Assembly: GCF_009769165.1 (NCBI RefSeq)
Contig: NZ_CP043476.1
Span: 1,426,001 to 1,490,000, forward strand
DNA length: 64,000 nt
Origin: Xanthomonas hyacinthi
GTDB taxonomy: Bacteria; Pseudomonadota; Gammaproteobacteria; Xanthomonadales; Xanthomonadaceae
Reading direction: 5' to 3'
The first letter of the stretch is position 1. Each line of letters starts with the position of its first letter. The notes below the pieces were generated by a model, which saw nothing but the letters and a program-made list of their open reading frames with translations, searched no databases and had not been told where the DNA came from. This document shows, in pieces, positions 28,724-39,103 of the stretch. Both the position numbers and the translations under genes were made by a program.

Positions 28724-29182
28724 ATGAACACCGCAATGAACATGATGTCGATGCCGATGAACAACATGACCATGCCGGGCATGTCCGCCATGCCGATGGC
28801 GACCATGATGCCGATGATGTGTCACATGGATTGCTCCATGACCGCCGACGGGATGATGTGCGTGATGAAGCCCGCCGAAGGCTGTTCGATGGAGATGCTG
28901 AAGGACTGCTGCGACATGATGATGTCGATGATGGCCAGCGGCACTCCGTGCGGCATGATGTGCGGCAACATGCCGATGATGGCCTGCTGCGGCATGCCGA
29001 TGATGCCGGAGATGACCTGCACGATGGAGTCGCAGGGCATGGTCTGCATGATGATGCCGACCGGCATGATGAGCATGGACATGCTCAAGATGTGCTGTGA
29101 GAGCATGGACCGCATGATGGGTTGCGGCATGCCGATGACCATGATGTGCGGCAACATGCCGATGATGGTCTGCATGCACTGA
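28724..29182 (+). CDS. Extremely Met/Cys-rich protein with internal duplication
   Basis: The product has 152 residues, of which about 57 are Met and 17 Cys by my count. There is no signal peptide or membrane helix. Residues 35-89 and 97-151 are an ungapped tandem duplication (offset 62): each has M-x-C-[ST]-M, then S-M-[ED]-M-L-K-x-C-C, then MMCGNMPMM. Met and Cys thioethers and thiols in this density suggest Cu(I) or other soft-metal binding, or a sulfur store; this is inference. The ATG at 28724 follows CTGGAG. An upstream ATG adds 13 ordinary residues. A strong terminator follows at once. Confidence 0.75.
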   Translation: MNTAMNMMSMPMNNMTMPGMSAMPMATMMPMMCHMDCSMTADGMMCVMKPAEGCSMEMLKDCCDMMMSMMASGTPCGMMCGNMPMMACCGMPMMPEMTCTMESQGMVCMMMPTGMMSMDMLKMCCESMDRMMGCGMPMTMMCGNMPMMVCMH

Positions 29183-29199
29183 GACTGCGTAGCCCACAA

Positions 29200-29229
29200 C
29201 AAAAACGGCCCTCTCGGGCCGTTTTTTTG
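29200..29229. terminator. Bidirectional intrinsic terminator
   Basis: Arms ACGGCCC and GGGCCGT pair around TCTC, with an A-run on the left and seven Ts on the right. It serves the Met-rich gene (rightward) and, through the A-run, rpoH (leftward). Confidence 0.9.
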
Positions 29230-29271
29230 TCTCCGCGGATCCGGTCGTACGGACCTGGCGGAGGACCGGCA

Positions 29272-30159
<888 letters not shown>

Positions 30160-30162
30160 CTT

Positions 30163-30185
30163 AGCAGTCAGCTAACTAGACTGCT
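30163..30185 (-). promoter_or_regulatory. Hairpin in the rpoH 5' leader
   Basis: AGCAGTC and GACTGCT form a perfect 7-bp stem with a 9-base loop, ending 4 bases before the first rpoH ATG. It would cover the ribosome-binding area of the mRNA, so a thermosensor or other translational control is possible but unproven. Confidence 0.4.
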
Positions 30186-30371
30186 GGGTACAGTAAAAAG
30201 TTCCTGCGTTCCGTTTATGGGCCATTCGAATCAGGAAACGGACTGTGATGGAGGCCACTGGAACGCTGGGGAAGGCAGGCGTAACCGGTTACCAAGGCCA
30301 AACCTAGCATCGGGGCCGCGAAATTTGCGTACACGCGGCGCCCCCCCCGGGCGCTGCCGTCGAACCACCGT

Positions 30372-31100
30372 TCAGCCGCCGCCCGCCGCCGCTTCCAACG
30401 CCGCGCGCGGCGGCAGGCTCCAGTCGATCGGCGCGGCGCCGCGGCGACGCAGGTACTCGTTGGCCGCGGAGAAATGCTTGCAGCCCAGGAAGCCGCGGTG
30501 CGCCGACAGCGGCGAGGGATGCGGCGCCTTCAGCACACGGTGGCGGCGGGTGTCGATGACCTTGCCCTTGGCCTGGGCATAGCTGCCCCACAGCAGGAAC
30601 ACCAGGCCTTCGCGCTCGCGGTTGAGGGTCTCCACGACATGGTCGGTGAAGCCCTCCCAGCCCTTGCCCTGGTGCGCGCCGGCGCGGCCTTCCTCGACCG
30701 TCAGCACCGCGTTGAGCAGCAGCACGCCACGCTGCGCCCACGGCAGCAGGCAGCCGTGGTCGGGACGGCGGATGCCCAGGTCCTCCTCGATCTCCTTGTA
30801 GATGTTCAGCAGCGACGGCGGCACCGGCACCCCGGGCAGCACCGAGAAGCACAGCCCATGCGCCTGGCCGTAGCCGTGGTACGGATCCTGGCCGAGGATC
30901 ACCACTTCGACCTGCTCGAACGGGGTCGCCTCGAACGCGGCGAAGATCTGCCGCCCGGGCGGGAAGATGCGTGCGCCGGCGGCCTTGCGCTGGCGCAGGA
31001 ACGCAGCCAGTTCGCGCATCTCCGGGCGCAGCAGCCAGTCGCCGACCTGCGCCTTCCACGAGGGTTCCAGCTGTATCCGGGTGTCGTCTTCGTTGCTCAT
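30372..31100 (-). CDS. ung: Uracil-DNA glycosylase, family 1
   Basis: The product has 242 residues. The water-activating motif GQDPYHG is at 70-76 with the catalytic Asp72. [12 protein letters not shown] follows, and the DNA-intercalation loop [11 protein letters not shown] lies near 195. It removes uracil from DNA. It is followed by the double-receiver gene at 31123 on the same strand upstream. The 212-bp gap to rpoH contains no gene that I can see. Confidence 0.95.
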   Translation of the reverse strand: MSNEDDTRIQLEPSWKAQVGDWLLRPEMRELAAFLRQRKAAGARIFPPGRQIFAAFEATPFEQVEVVILGQDPYHGYGQAHGLCFSVLPGVPVPPSLLNIYKEIEEDLGIRRPDHGCLLPWAQRGVLLLNAVLTVEEGRAGAHQGKGWEGFTDHVVETLNREREGLVFLLWGSYAQAKGKVIDTRRHRVLKAPHPSPLSAHRGFLGCKHFSAANEYLRRRGAAPIDWSLPPRAALEAAAGGG

Positions 31101-31122
31101 GCAGGTTCGGCGGATCGGTCGG

Positions 31123-31965
31123 TCAGAAGGTCACGGCGGTATCGTTGAGCTTGGCCAGGCGCAGCTGGAACAGCACCTTGGTGACCAGCAGGCGCTCCTC
31201 GATCGGCTTTTGCACCAGGTCGTTGGCGCCGGCGCGCAGCAGCTCGGACTGGTTGTGCGGATTGCTGTCGCCGGTCATCACCAGCACCGGCATGCGCCGC
31301 TTGCCGTAGGCGAAGTCGATGCGGATGCGCTGCACCACGTCGCGTCCGTTGAGTTCGCCCTTCAGGGTGACGTCGGTCAGCACCAGGTCGATGCGGCGGG
31401 TGGTGCGGCCCAGCGATTCGGCGGTGAGCAGCGCGAACGCGTCCTCGGCGGTCAGCACGTGCACCACGTGCAGTTCCTGGCGCTCGAGCATGCGCTTGGT
31501 CGCCTCGGCCACCACGCGGCTGTCCTCGACATAGAGGATGGTGGCGCCGGCCACCGGCTGCGGCTGCACGTAGCCGCGGATGAAGGTCGCCAGCGCCGCG
31601 TGGCCCAGCGCCTTGTCGAAGTAGTCGGTGACGTATTCGGTGAAGCGGCGTTCGACCAGATGCTGCTGCGCGTCGCCGGAGACCACGATCACCGGCACGT
31701 AGGCTTGGCCGGCCGCCTCGCGCACGCTGCGCGCCAGGGCCAGCCCATCGCCGTCGGGCAGCGCCAGCGAGGTGGTGACCAGGTGCACCGGACCGGCCTC
31801 CAGCGCCGCGCGCGCCTCGGCGATGCTGGCACAGCCGACCACCTCCACGTCCGGCAGTTCGCGGTGCAGCACATCGGCGATCAGCTTGCGCACCAGCTTG
31901 GAGCCATCCACGACCATCACCCGCGGGGCGTCGCTGATCAGGTGCTTGAGCTCGTGCCGGGACAT
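31123..31965 (-). CDS. Double-receiver response regulator with a degenerate first receiver
   Basis: The product has 280 residues made of two REC domains and no output domain. REC1 (about 14-130) has VMVVDGS in place of the acidic pair, and [14 protein letters not shown] where the phosphoacceptor Asp should be, so it cannot be phosphorylated normally. REC2 (about 142-275) is complete: ILYVEDS, DLVLTDV (acceptor Asp), VMTGD and LVQKPI. It probably acts by protein contacts. It lies 7 bp downstream of ftsX on the same strand. Confidence 0.85.
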   Translation of the reverse strand: MSRHELKHLISDAPRVMVVDGSKLVRKLIADVLHRELPDVEVVGCASIAEARAALEAGPVHLVTTSLALPDGDGLALARSVREAAGQAYVPVIVVSGDAQQHLVERRFTEYVTDYFDKALGHAALATFIRGYVQPQPVAGATILYVEDSRVVAEATKRMLERQELHVVHVLTAEDAFALLTAESLGRTTRRIDLVLTDVTLKGELNGRDVVQRIRIDFAYGKRRMPVLVMTGDSNPHNQSELLRAGANDLVQKPIEERLLVTKVLFQLRLAKLNDTAVTF

Positions 31966-31972
31966 GCGCGCC

Positions 31973-32920
31973 TCAGGTATCGGTCGGACGCGTCTGGCGC
32001 AGGAAGTGGCCGGTCACCAGCCAGGCGCCGAGCCAGCCCAGCAGCAGGGTGCCGAGCAGCACCAGCGCCGCGTGCAGCGCGTCCAGCCCGTGCAGCGCGA
32101 AACGGCTGCCGTAGCTGTCGGCCAGTTCCGCCAGCGGCGGCCCCAGCGCCAGCCCGGAGGCGGCGATCAGGCCCAGCGCCAGCACCCCGGCACCGAAGCC
32201 GTACCAGGCGCCCAGGTACAGGAACGGACGGCGGATGAAGCCGTCGCTGGCGCCGAGCAATTGCAGCACGCCGATTTCCTCGCGCCGCGACTGGATGTCC
32301 AGGCGCACCGTATTGCCGACCACCAGCGCCGCACCGGCCCCGAGCAGCACCGACAGCACCTGCACCAGGCGCTCGCCGAAGCGCAGCCAGCCGTCCAGGC
32401 GCTTGCGCCACAGCGCGTCGTGCTGGACCAGGTCGGCCTGCGGCAGCGCGCTCAGCGCGGCGGCCAGCTGCGCGTCGTCGGCCGCGGCCGGGGTGACGAT
32501 CAGCAGCGTCGGCAATGGATTGTCGTCGAGCGCGTCCAGCGCCTCGCCGAGCCCGGCGCTGTCGCGCAGCTCGGCCATGCCCTGCTCGGGCGTGCGCAGC
32601 GCCACCGCGGCGACGTCGGCACGGCCGCGCAGGGTCGTCGCCAGCGCGTTGGCCGCGGCGGCATCGATGTCGGTCTTCAGGAACACATTGATGTCGCGCG
32701 ACTGCTGCACGCTGCCGGCGAAATGCTTGAGGTTGTCCAGCGCGATCGACAGCCCCAGCGGCAACGCCAGGGCCAGGGCCATCACCGCCATCGTCAGCAG
32801 CGTCGCCCACGGCTTGCGCATGGCCCGGCCGAGGCTGTAGACGATGCTGTGCAGGTGGTGGTCCCACCACACCCCCAGGCGCGAGGGCGCGGCGCTGCCG
32901 GCGGCATTGCGTGCGCTCAT
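31973..32920 (-). CDS. ftsX: Cell division protein FtsX
   Basis: The product has 315 residues. A cytoplasmic N-terminus leads to TM1 (LLTMAVMALALALPLGLSIA), then a periplasmic domain of about 110 residues and three TM helices in the FtsX/MacB permease fold, with the motif RREEIGVLQLLGASDGFI. FtsEX controls peptidoglycan hydrolases at the septum. The start overlaps the ftsE stop by 4 bases (ATGA). Confidence 0.94.
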   Translation of the reverse strand: MSARNAAGSAAPSRLGVWWDHHLHSIVYSLGRAMRKPWATLLTMAVMALALALPLGLSIALDNLKHFAGSVQQSRDINVFLKTDIDAAAANALATTLRGRADVAAVALRTPEQGMAELRDSAGLGEALDALDDNPLPTLLIVTPAAADDAQLAAALSALPQADLVQHDALWRKRLDGWLRFGERLVQVLSVLLGAGAALVVGNTVRLDIQSRREEIGVLQLLGASDGFIRRPFLYLGAWYGFGAGVLALGLIAASGLALGPPLAELADSYGSRFALHGLDALHAALVLLGTLLLGWLGAWLVTGHFLRQTRPTDT

Positions 32921-33603
32921 TCGGCCAGGTCCTGCGGGGAGATGTCGTCGGCCAGGCGGCCGTGGTCCAGGATCAGCACGCGCTTGCGCATCTGCTTGAG
33001 CAGCGCCAGGTCGTGGCTGACCACCAGCACGCTGGTGCCGCGCGCCGGCAATTCGGCGAACAGTTGCATGATCTCGGCGGCCAGGGTCGGATCGAGGTTG
33101 CCGGTCGGCTCGTCGGCGACCAGCAGGCGCGGTTCGCCGACCATCGCCCGGGCGATGCCGACGCGTTGCTGCTCGCCGGCCGACAGCTGCGACGGCAGCG
33201 CCTTCTCGCGATGGCCCAGGCCCATCCGCTCCAGCACCGAACGCACGCGCTTGCCGATCTCGGCGCGGCGGGTGCCGCGCAGGATCAGCGGCAGCGCCAC
33301 GTTCTCGGCGATGCTGCGGTCCATCAGCAGGCGGTGGTCCTGGTACACGGCGCCGACCTCGCGCCGGTGCAGCGGCACGCGGCGTCCGCGTACCTTCAGC
33401 AGGTTGCGCTCGCCGAACAGCACCGCACCGCGCGAGGGACGCTCGCTGAGGTGGATCAACTTGAGCAAGGTGCTCTTGCCCGCCCCGGAATGGCCGGTGA
33501 CGAACAGCATCTCGCCCTCCTCCACCTGGAAGCTGACATCCACCAGCGCCTCGTGGCCACCGGTGTACTGTTTGCTGACATTGTCGAACCGCAGGACGCT
33601 CAT
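32917..33603 (-). CDS. ftsE: Cell division ATP-binding protein FtsE
   Basis: The product has 228 residues of an ABC ATPase: Walker A GHSGAGKST (37-45), signature LSAGEQQRVGIARA, Walker B LLVADEPTGNLD and an H-loop His (VVSHD). It energises FtsX during division. ftsE and ftsX overlap and are surely co-transcribed. Confidence 0.96.
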   Translation of the reverse strand: MSVLRFDNVSKQYTGGHEALVDVSFQVEEGEMLFVTGHSGAGKSTLLKLIHLSERPSRGAVLFGERNLLKVRGRRVPLHRREVGAVYQDHRLLMDRSIAENVALPLILRGTRRAEIGKRVRSVLERMGLGHREKALPSQLSAGEQQRVGIARAMVGEPRLLVADEPTGNLDPTLAAEIMQLFAELPARGTSVLVVSHDLALLKQMRKRVLILDHGRLADDISPQDLAE

Positions 33604-33673
33604 CCGGCGATTATGCCGGAGCGGCCCGGGTTTTCGTCCACAGTGCGCGCGCCGCGCACGGTGGAGTGCCGGT

Positions 33674-35449
33674 TCAGGAGCCGGAGACCAGCGAACGCAG
33701 CTTGCGGCCGAGGCGGGTCAGGAACGAATCGTTCGCTGCGGCGGCCGGCGCCGCGGCACGCTCGCCCTGGCGCGCAGCCCTGACCTGCACCGGCTTGGCC
33801 GGCGCGTTGCTGGTCGCGCCTGCGGCCGCACCCTCGGCACCTTCCAGCGGCCGGCCGCCGCGACGACGCCGGCGCTTGCGCGGCGTGCGCGCGCCATCCA
33901 CCGCAGGCGCGTCTTCGGCGGCCGCGCGGGCCGGCCTGGGCGTGGCCGCCGCGACCGCTGCCACGGCTTCGGTGGCGACGACGGCAGCCGCTTCCGCGAC
34001 GGCGTCCGGCACTGCCTCGGCCTCGGCCGGGCGCGGCGTCCGCGGGCGCCGCGGCTTGCCGTCGGCACTGCGCGCTTCGCCGCGGCCGCCGGCACCGGCA
34101 GGGCCGCTGCGGCCAGCGCCGGGCTTGCCGCGGCTGCTGCCGCCGCCGCGCCGCTGCTCGTCGGCCTCGCGCTGCGCACGCGCCTCGCGGAAGATGTCGC
34201 CGATGCTTTCGTCGGCATCCGCATCGACCTCGGCGGTCTCGCCCTCGACCGCCGCGCGCGGGGTGCGCGGCAGCGCCACCAGCAGTTCGGCGGTGACCGG
34301 CTCGACCGGGATCTTCTGTTCGATGTAGGCCTCGATGTCCGGCAGGCTCATCGCATAGCGCTCGCAGGCGAAGCTGATCGCGTCGCCTTCCTCGCCCAGC
34401 CGCGCAGTGCGGCCGATGCGGTGCACGTAGTCCTCGGCGTCGAACGGCAGGTCGTAGTTGTAGACGTACTTGACGCCGTCGATGTGCAGGCCGCGCGCGG
34501 CCACGTCGGTGGCGACCAGGATCTCCAGCTGGCCCTTCTGGAAGCGGTTGAGCAGGGTCTCGCGCTTCTTCTGCGGCACGTCGCCGGACAGCACGCCGAC
34601 CCGGTAGCCGTGGCGCTCCAGCGAACGCGCCACGCGCTCGACGAAGGCCTTGGTGTTGACGAACACCATGGTGCGCGCGCCCTCGCTGCGCGACAGCAGG
34701 CCCAGCAGCAGGGTCAGCTTCTCCTCGTCGGAGGGGAAGTAGATGCGCTGGCGCACGCGCGCGGCGGTGATGGTCTCGGTCTCGACCACAAGCTTTTCCG
34801 GCTCGTTCATGTGCTCGTAGGCCAGCTCCAGCACGCGGTGGCTGAGCGTGGCCGAGAACAGCAGGGTCTGCCGGGTGCCGCGCTCGGGCATGCGCCGCAG
34901 CAGGAAGCGGATGTCCTTGATGAAGCCCAGGTCGAACATGCGGTCGGCTTCGTCGAGTACGCAGATCTCGCAGGCGTGCAGCGACACCACCTTGTGCTGC
35001 TTGACGTAGTCGATCAGCCGGCCCGGGGTGGCGATGATCACATCCACACCCTGCTGCAGCAGCTCGCGCTGCTTGTCGTAGTCCACGCCGCCGTAGACCA
35101 GCGCGAAGCGCAGGCCCAGGTCGGCGCCGAACTTGACCGCGTCCTTGTGGATCTGGATCGCCAGTTCGCGGGTCGGGGCCAGGATCAGCGCGCGCGGATC
35201 CTCGGGCTTGCGGTCGGCCAGCGCCGGGCGGCTGAGCAGACGGTTCATCACCGTCACCAGGAACGCCAGGGTCTTGCCGGTGCCGGTCTGGGCCTGGCCG
35301 GCCACGTCGCGGCCCGGCAGGGCCACCGGCAGGGTCAGCGCCTGGATCGGCGTGCAGCGGGTGAAGCCGGCGCCTTCGAGTCCGGCCAGCAGCGCCGGTT
35401 GCAGCTCGAACGCGGAAAAAGTCACATCGGTCAGCGGTTTGTCGCTCAT
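33674..35449 (-). CDS. rhlB: DEAD-box RNA helicase RhlB
   Basis: The product has 591 residues. The helicase core spans about 1-390: Q motif, Walker A AQTGTGKT (53-60), [15 protein letters not shown] and [11 protein letters not shown] disordered tail of about 200 residues follows, rich in Ala, Arg, Gly and Pro with an RKRRRRRGG patch. The E. coli protein has about 420 residues, so the tail is a lineage extension. RhlB unwinds RNA, often with RNase E. Divergence from trxA-rho is the standard rhlB-trxA-rho arrangement. MSDKPL at 35449 is preferred over an adjacent ATG at 35452. Confidence 0.93.
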   Translation of the reverse strand: MSDKPLTDVTFSAFELQPALLAGLEGAGFTRCTPIQALTLPVALPGRDVAGQAQTGTGKTLAFLVTVMNRLLSRPALADRKPEDPRALILAPTRELAIQIHKDAVKFGADLGLRFALVYGGVDYDKQRELLQQGVDVIIATPGRLIDYVKQHKVVSLHACEICVLDEADRMFDLGFIKDIRFLLRRMPERGTRQTLLFSATLSHRVLELAYEHMNEPEKLVVETETITAARVRQRIYFPSDEEKLTLLLGLLSRSEGARTMVFVNTKAFVERVARSLERHGYRVGVLSGDVPQKKRETLLNRFQKGQLEILVATDVAARGLHIDGVKYVYNYDLPFDAEDYVHRIGRTARLGEEGDAISFACERYAMSLPDIEAYIEQKIPVEPVTAELLVALPRTPRAAVEGETAEVDADADESIGDIFREARAQREADEQRRGGGSSRGKPGAGRSGPAGAGGRGEARSADGKPRRPRTPRPAEAEAVPDAVAEAAAVVATEAVAAVAAATPRPARAAAEDAPAVDGARTPRKRRRRRGGRPLEGAEGAAAGATSNAPAKPVQVRAARQGERAAAPAAAANDSFLTRLGRKLRSLVSGS

Positions 35450-35651
35450 CATTCCATCTTCGTCAGGCCACCCCGCCCGAAGCGTAAGGTCGCGGCTTGC
35501 ATCGGCCCCGGCAGCGTCGCACACTGGCTACTTCCATTACCGGGTCGCGCGACAGGGGGAATCCCTTGATTTCGCCGCGCAATGCCCCAGTTTAGCGCAA
35601 TGCGGCGGCCACCCGGTCCGGCCGGTCGCATTGGCCCAGGAGATACCCCAA

Positions 35652-35993
35652 GTGAACGATAAGGTCCTACATGTCGGCGACGCCGATTTCGATACCGCGG
35701 TGCTGCAGTCCGGCGAACCGGTCCTGGTGGACTTCTGGGCGGAATGGTGCGGCCCGTGCAAGATGATCGCTCCGGTGCTGGATGATCTGGCCGACACCTA
35801 CGACGGCAAACTCAAGGTGGCCAAGGTCAACGTGGACGAGAACCGCGCCACCGCGATCAAGTACCACGTGCGCTCGATCCCGATGCTGCTGCTGTTCAAG
35901 GACGGCCAGGTCCAGGCCACCCAGATCGGCGCGGTCGGCAAGGGCCAGCTGACCCAGATGATCGACAAGACCCTGGGCGGCGCGGCGGCCTGA
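35652..35993 (+). CDS. trxA: Thioredoxin
   Basis: The product has 113 residues with the redox motif WAEWCGPCK (Cys33 and Cys36) and the cis-Pro segment SIPMLLLF. It reduces protein disulfides in the cytosol. The start is a GTG at 35652, preceded by AGGAGA at 35638-35643; there is no in-frame ATG near. It is divergent from rhlB and upstream of rho. Confidence 0.95.
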   Translation: MNDKVLHVGDADFDTAVLQSGEPVLVDFWAEWCGPCKMIAPVLDDLADTYDGKLKVAKVNVDENRATAIKYHVRSIPMLLLFKDGQVQATQIGAVGKGQLTQMIDKTLGGAAA

Positions 35994-36006
35994 GTCCGTT
36001 GTCGCT

Positions 36007-36029
36007 GGCCGCTCCGGATCGGAGCGGCC
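36007..36029 (+). terminator. Hairpin after trxA
   Basis: GGCCGCTCCG and CGGAGCGGCC form a perfect 10-bp stem with a GAT loop, 13 bp past the trxA stop. No T-run follows, so it may be an attenuator or processing site ahead of rho. Confidence 0.6.
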
Positions 36030-36233
36030 GTATGGTAGCGGCCCGCGGCATCGCTGCCGGCCGGCTGAATCGCCCGGTAACGCCTGCTTGCCGTGGTTGC
36101 GCGGCGATGATAGTGTCGGCGCATCCGGTGGCATTCGCGCACCGCACCCCCTCTGGAAGATTCTCTTCTAGACCCCTTCCCAACCCGTTTGCCCCCACGC
36201 TGGGCGCTCGCACTCATAGCGAGGAATCACCAC

Positions 36234-38048
36234 TTGTCCGATCACACCATCACCGAATCCGGGAGCGTCGATGCCCCCGCCGAGAAGCGCGCGCGCAAGC
36301 CGCGTGTCAGCAAGCCCGTTGCCGGCGCTGAAGGCGGCGCCGAGCACGGCGCACCGGCGCAGCCGAACCTGCCGCTGAACCCGGCGCCGGCCCAGGCCGA
36401 AGCGCCCCGCGCCGCGCCGCAGCAGGAACGGCAGGAACGCGCGCAGGCCCCGTTGCAGCCGCCGCCCCAGTCCCAGTCCGCTCCCGCCTCCGGCGGCGAT
36501 GCCCAGGGCCAGGGCGGCGGCAACCAGAACGACGGCGGCGAGCCGCGCGAAGGCGGCAACCCGCGCTTCAACAACCAGAATCCGCAGAACCAGAACAACC
36601 AGCAGGGCAATCGCCGCGACCGCTTCCGCAATCGCCGCGATCGCGGCAACGGCGGCAGCGGCAGCGGCAGCGGCGGCAGCGGTGGCGGTGGCGGCCGCTT
36701 CCCGGACAACGGCCTGCCCAACGACAACGGCGCCAACGAAGTGTTCGTGCCGCGCCCGCACGCCAACGTGCCGGAAGGCTTCCCGATCTACTCGCTGAGC
36801 GATCTGAAGCGGATGCCGGCGCAGAAGCTGCTGGACATCGCCGAGCAACTCAACATTCAAGACGGCGTGGCCCGCGCGCGCAAGCAGGACGTGATCTTCG
36901 CGCTGCTGAAGGTGCTGACCCGCCATGGCGAAGGCGTCGCCGCCGACGGCGTGCTGGAAATCCTGCCGGATGGCTTCGGCTTCCTGCGCGCGGCCGAGGC
37001 CAGCTACCTGGCCGGCCCCGACGACACCTACATCTCGCCGAGCCAGATCCGCCGCTTCAACCTGCGCACCGGCGACCACCTGTCCGGCCGCATCCGCTTC
37101 CCGAAGGACGGCGAACGCTACTTCGCGCTGTCGATCGTCGACACGATCAACGGCGAGCCGCTGGAAGCGAGCAAGAACAAGGTGCTGTTCGAGAACCTGA
37201 CCGCGCTGTTCCCGCGCAGGCGCTTCACCCTGGAACGCGGCAACGGCTCCTCGGAAGACATCTCCGGGCGCATCCTCGACCTGATGGCACCGCAGGGCAA
37301 GGGCCAGCGCGCGCTGATCGTGTCCCCGCCCAAGGCCGGCAAGACCATGCTGATGCAGCAGGTGGCCACGGCGATCACCACCAACCATCCCGACGTGCAC
37401 ATGATCGTGCTGCTGATCGACGAGCGGCCGGAAGAAGTGACCGAGATGCAGCGCACCGTGCGCGGCGAGGTCATCTCCTCCACCTTCGACGAGCCGGCCG
37501 CGCGCCACGTGCAGGTCGCCGAGATGGTGATCGAGCGCGCCAAACGCCTGGTCGAACACAAGAAGGACGTGGTGATCCTGCTCGACTCGATCACCCGCCT
37601 GGCCCGCGCCTACAACAACGTGGTGCCGTCCTCCGGCAAGGTGCTCAGCGGCGGTGTCGATGCCAACGCGCTGCACCGCCCGAAGCGTTTCTTCGGCGCG
37701 GCCCGCAACGTCGAAGAAGGCGGCTCGCTGACCATCATCGCCACCGCGCTGGTCGAGACCGGCAGCAAGATGGACGAGGTGATCTACGAGGAGTTCAAGG
37801 GCACCGGCAACAGCGAAGTGCACCTGAACCGCCGTATCGCCGAGAAGCGCGTGTACCCGGCGATCGACATCAACCGCTCCGGCACCCGTCGCGAAGACCT
37901 GCTGATCGAGCCGGAGCTGCTGCAGAAGATCTGGATCCTGCGCAAGCTGCTGCATCCGATGGACGAGATCGCGGCGATGGAGTTCCTGCTGGACAAGATG
38001 AAGAACACCAAGTCCAACGACGAGTTCTTCGGTTCGATGAAGCGCTGA
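36234..38048 (+). CDS. rho: Transcription termination factor Rho with a long N-terminal extension
   Basis: The product has 604 residues. Residues 1 to about 185 are low complexity: Ala/Pro/Gln-rich, then Asn/Arg-rich and a Gly/Ser run. The Rho_N domain starts at [20 protein letters not shown], followed by the RNA-binding OB fold, Walker A SPPKAGKT near 364 and [14 protein letters not shown]. coli Rho has 419 residues, so the extension accounts for the difference. The start is a TTG at 36234 with GAGGAA just upstream; no ATG fits. Rho is a hexameric RNA-dependent helicase. Confidence 0.95.
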   Translation: MSDHTITESGSVDAPAEKRARKPRVSKPVAGAEGGAEHGAPAQPNLPLNPAPAQAEAPRAAPQQERQERAQAPLQPPPQSQSAPASGGDAQGQGGGNQNDGGEPREGGNPRFNNQNPQNQNNQQGNRRDRFRNRRDRGNGGSGSGSGGSGGGGGRFPDNGLPNDNGANEVFVPRPHANVPEGFPIYSLSDLKRMPAQKLLDIAEQLNIQDGVARARKQDVIFALLKVLTRHGEGVAADGVLEILPDGFGFLRAAEASYLAGPDDTYISPSQIRRFNLRTGDHLSGRIRFPKDGERYFALSIVDTINGEPLEASKNKVLFENLTALFPRRRFTLERGNGSSEDISGRILDLMAPQGKGQRALIVSPPKAGKTMLMQQVATAITTNHPDVHMIVLLIDERPEEVTEMQRTVRGEVISSTFDEPAARHVQVAEMVIERAKRLVEHKKDVVILLDSITRLARAYNNVVPSSGKVLSGGVDANALHRPKRFFGAARNVEEGGSLTIIATALVETGSKMDEVIYEEFKGTGNSEVHLNRRIAEKRVYPAIDINRSGTRREDLLIEPELLQKIWILRKLLHPMDEIAAMEFLLDKMKNTKSNDEFFGSMKR

Positions 38049-38076
38049 GTCGACGCAGCGGCAAGCCGAACAAGAA

Positions 38077-38104
38077 AACGCCCCGCATCCGCGGGGCGTT
38101 TTTG
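38077..38104. terminator. Intrinsic terminator after rho
   Basis: AACGCCCCGC and GCGGGGCGTT form a 10-bp stem with an ATCC loop, followed by TTTTTG; an A-run on the other side also serves the convergent TonB-like gene. Confidence 0.9.
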
Positions 38105-38137
38105 TTTGCAGCGCAAATCGCAACGCGCTGGCCGCGC

Positions 38138-39031
38138 TCAGCCGCCCTGCTGCAGCGGCGTCAGCAGGCGCGGGCCGTTGTTGTCGACCATGTACACGCC
38201 GCCGGCCGACAGCGTGTCGGGCGAGAAACCCGACGCATCCTTGCCGGTGTCCCATGGCGCACGCGCGCGCGGGCCGGGGACGTAGCTGATCCAGTGCCCG
38301 TAGCTGCTGTCCATGTCTTCGTTGGGCTGGTCGCGAAGCGAATAGTCGACCGGGACGCGCACCGCCCAGTACGGCGCCGACACGTCCTTGCCTTCGGTCG
38401 GCGGGCGGAACGTCCACTTGCGCGCCGCCGCCAACGCGCTCCTGGCGAAGATCTCGCGCAGCTTCTTCATCTCGCTCTCCGAGCCGACGATGCGCAGGTT
38501 GACCTGCTCGACCGCGGCATCGGCGACGCTGCCGTCGCGCGCCACCTTGAGCACCAGGTACGCCGAGCCGGAGGCGCCCAGGCGGTACACCGCTTCCGGA
38601 TACGCCGGCGGCGCCATCTTCAGCGAGGTCACCGCGCGCGGATCCTTGGGGTCGTAGGCGGCGAAGCTGGCATGGCGGATCTCCACCTGATAGCTGTCGC
38701 CCTGCTGGCGCTTGGCCACGATACGCAGCGTCATCGGCGCGCGCGCCGGCACCGGCTTGCCGTCGCGCAGCGCCGGCTCGAATGTCCACTGTTTCACCGA
38801 ATCGCGCACGAAGCCGATCACGCCCTCGGGCAGCCTGTCTTGCCGATCGATCGCCAGCGCCGAGACCGCGCCGTCGGCCTCGATGTCGATCTTGCCGGTC
38901 ACCAGCAGACTGCTCTCGACCTGCTTGCGCACCGCGCCTGGCCCGGTGCCGGCAGCGAATCCGGTGGCCGCCAGCAGCGCCAGCAGCAGACCGCCCCAAC
39001 GCCACGTCGATAATCCCGATTTGCGATGCAT
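38138..39031 (-). CDS. TonB C-terminal-domain-like exported protein
   Basis: The product has 297 residues. Residues 1-27 form a signal peptide (WGGLLLALLAATGFAA). Two TonB_C-like beta segments follow: VRDSVKQWTFEPALRDGKPV and, later, LVLKVARDGSVADAAVEQ with AARKWTFRPP. No N-terminal membrane anchor plus Pro-rich spacer of a classical TonB is seen, so it is probably a periplasmic TonB-fold protein rather than a functional energy transducer. Confidence 0.7.
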   Translation of the reverse strand: MHRKSGLSTWRWGGLLLALLAATGFAAGTGPGAVRKQVESSLLVTGKIDIEADGAVSALAIDRQDRLPEGVIGFVRDSVKQWTFEPALRDGKPVPARAPMTLRIVAKRQQGDSYQVEIRHASFAAYDPKDPRAVTSLKMAPPAYPEAVYRLGASGSAYLVLKVARDGSVADAAVEQVNLRIVGSESEMKKLREIFARSALAAARKWTFRPPTEGKDVSAPYWAVRVPVDYSLRDQPNEDMDSSYGHWISYVPGPRARAPWDTGKDASGFSPDTLSAGGVYMVDNNGPRLLTPLQQGG

Positions 39032-39103
39032 CGCGCTGTCCTTGCATGGATGAAGCGCCGATTACAGCGCAGCCGGCTTACGCATGCAAGTCAGGCCGGC
39101 AAG

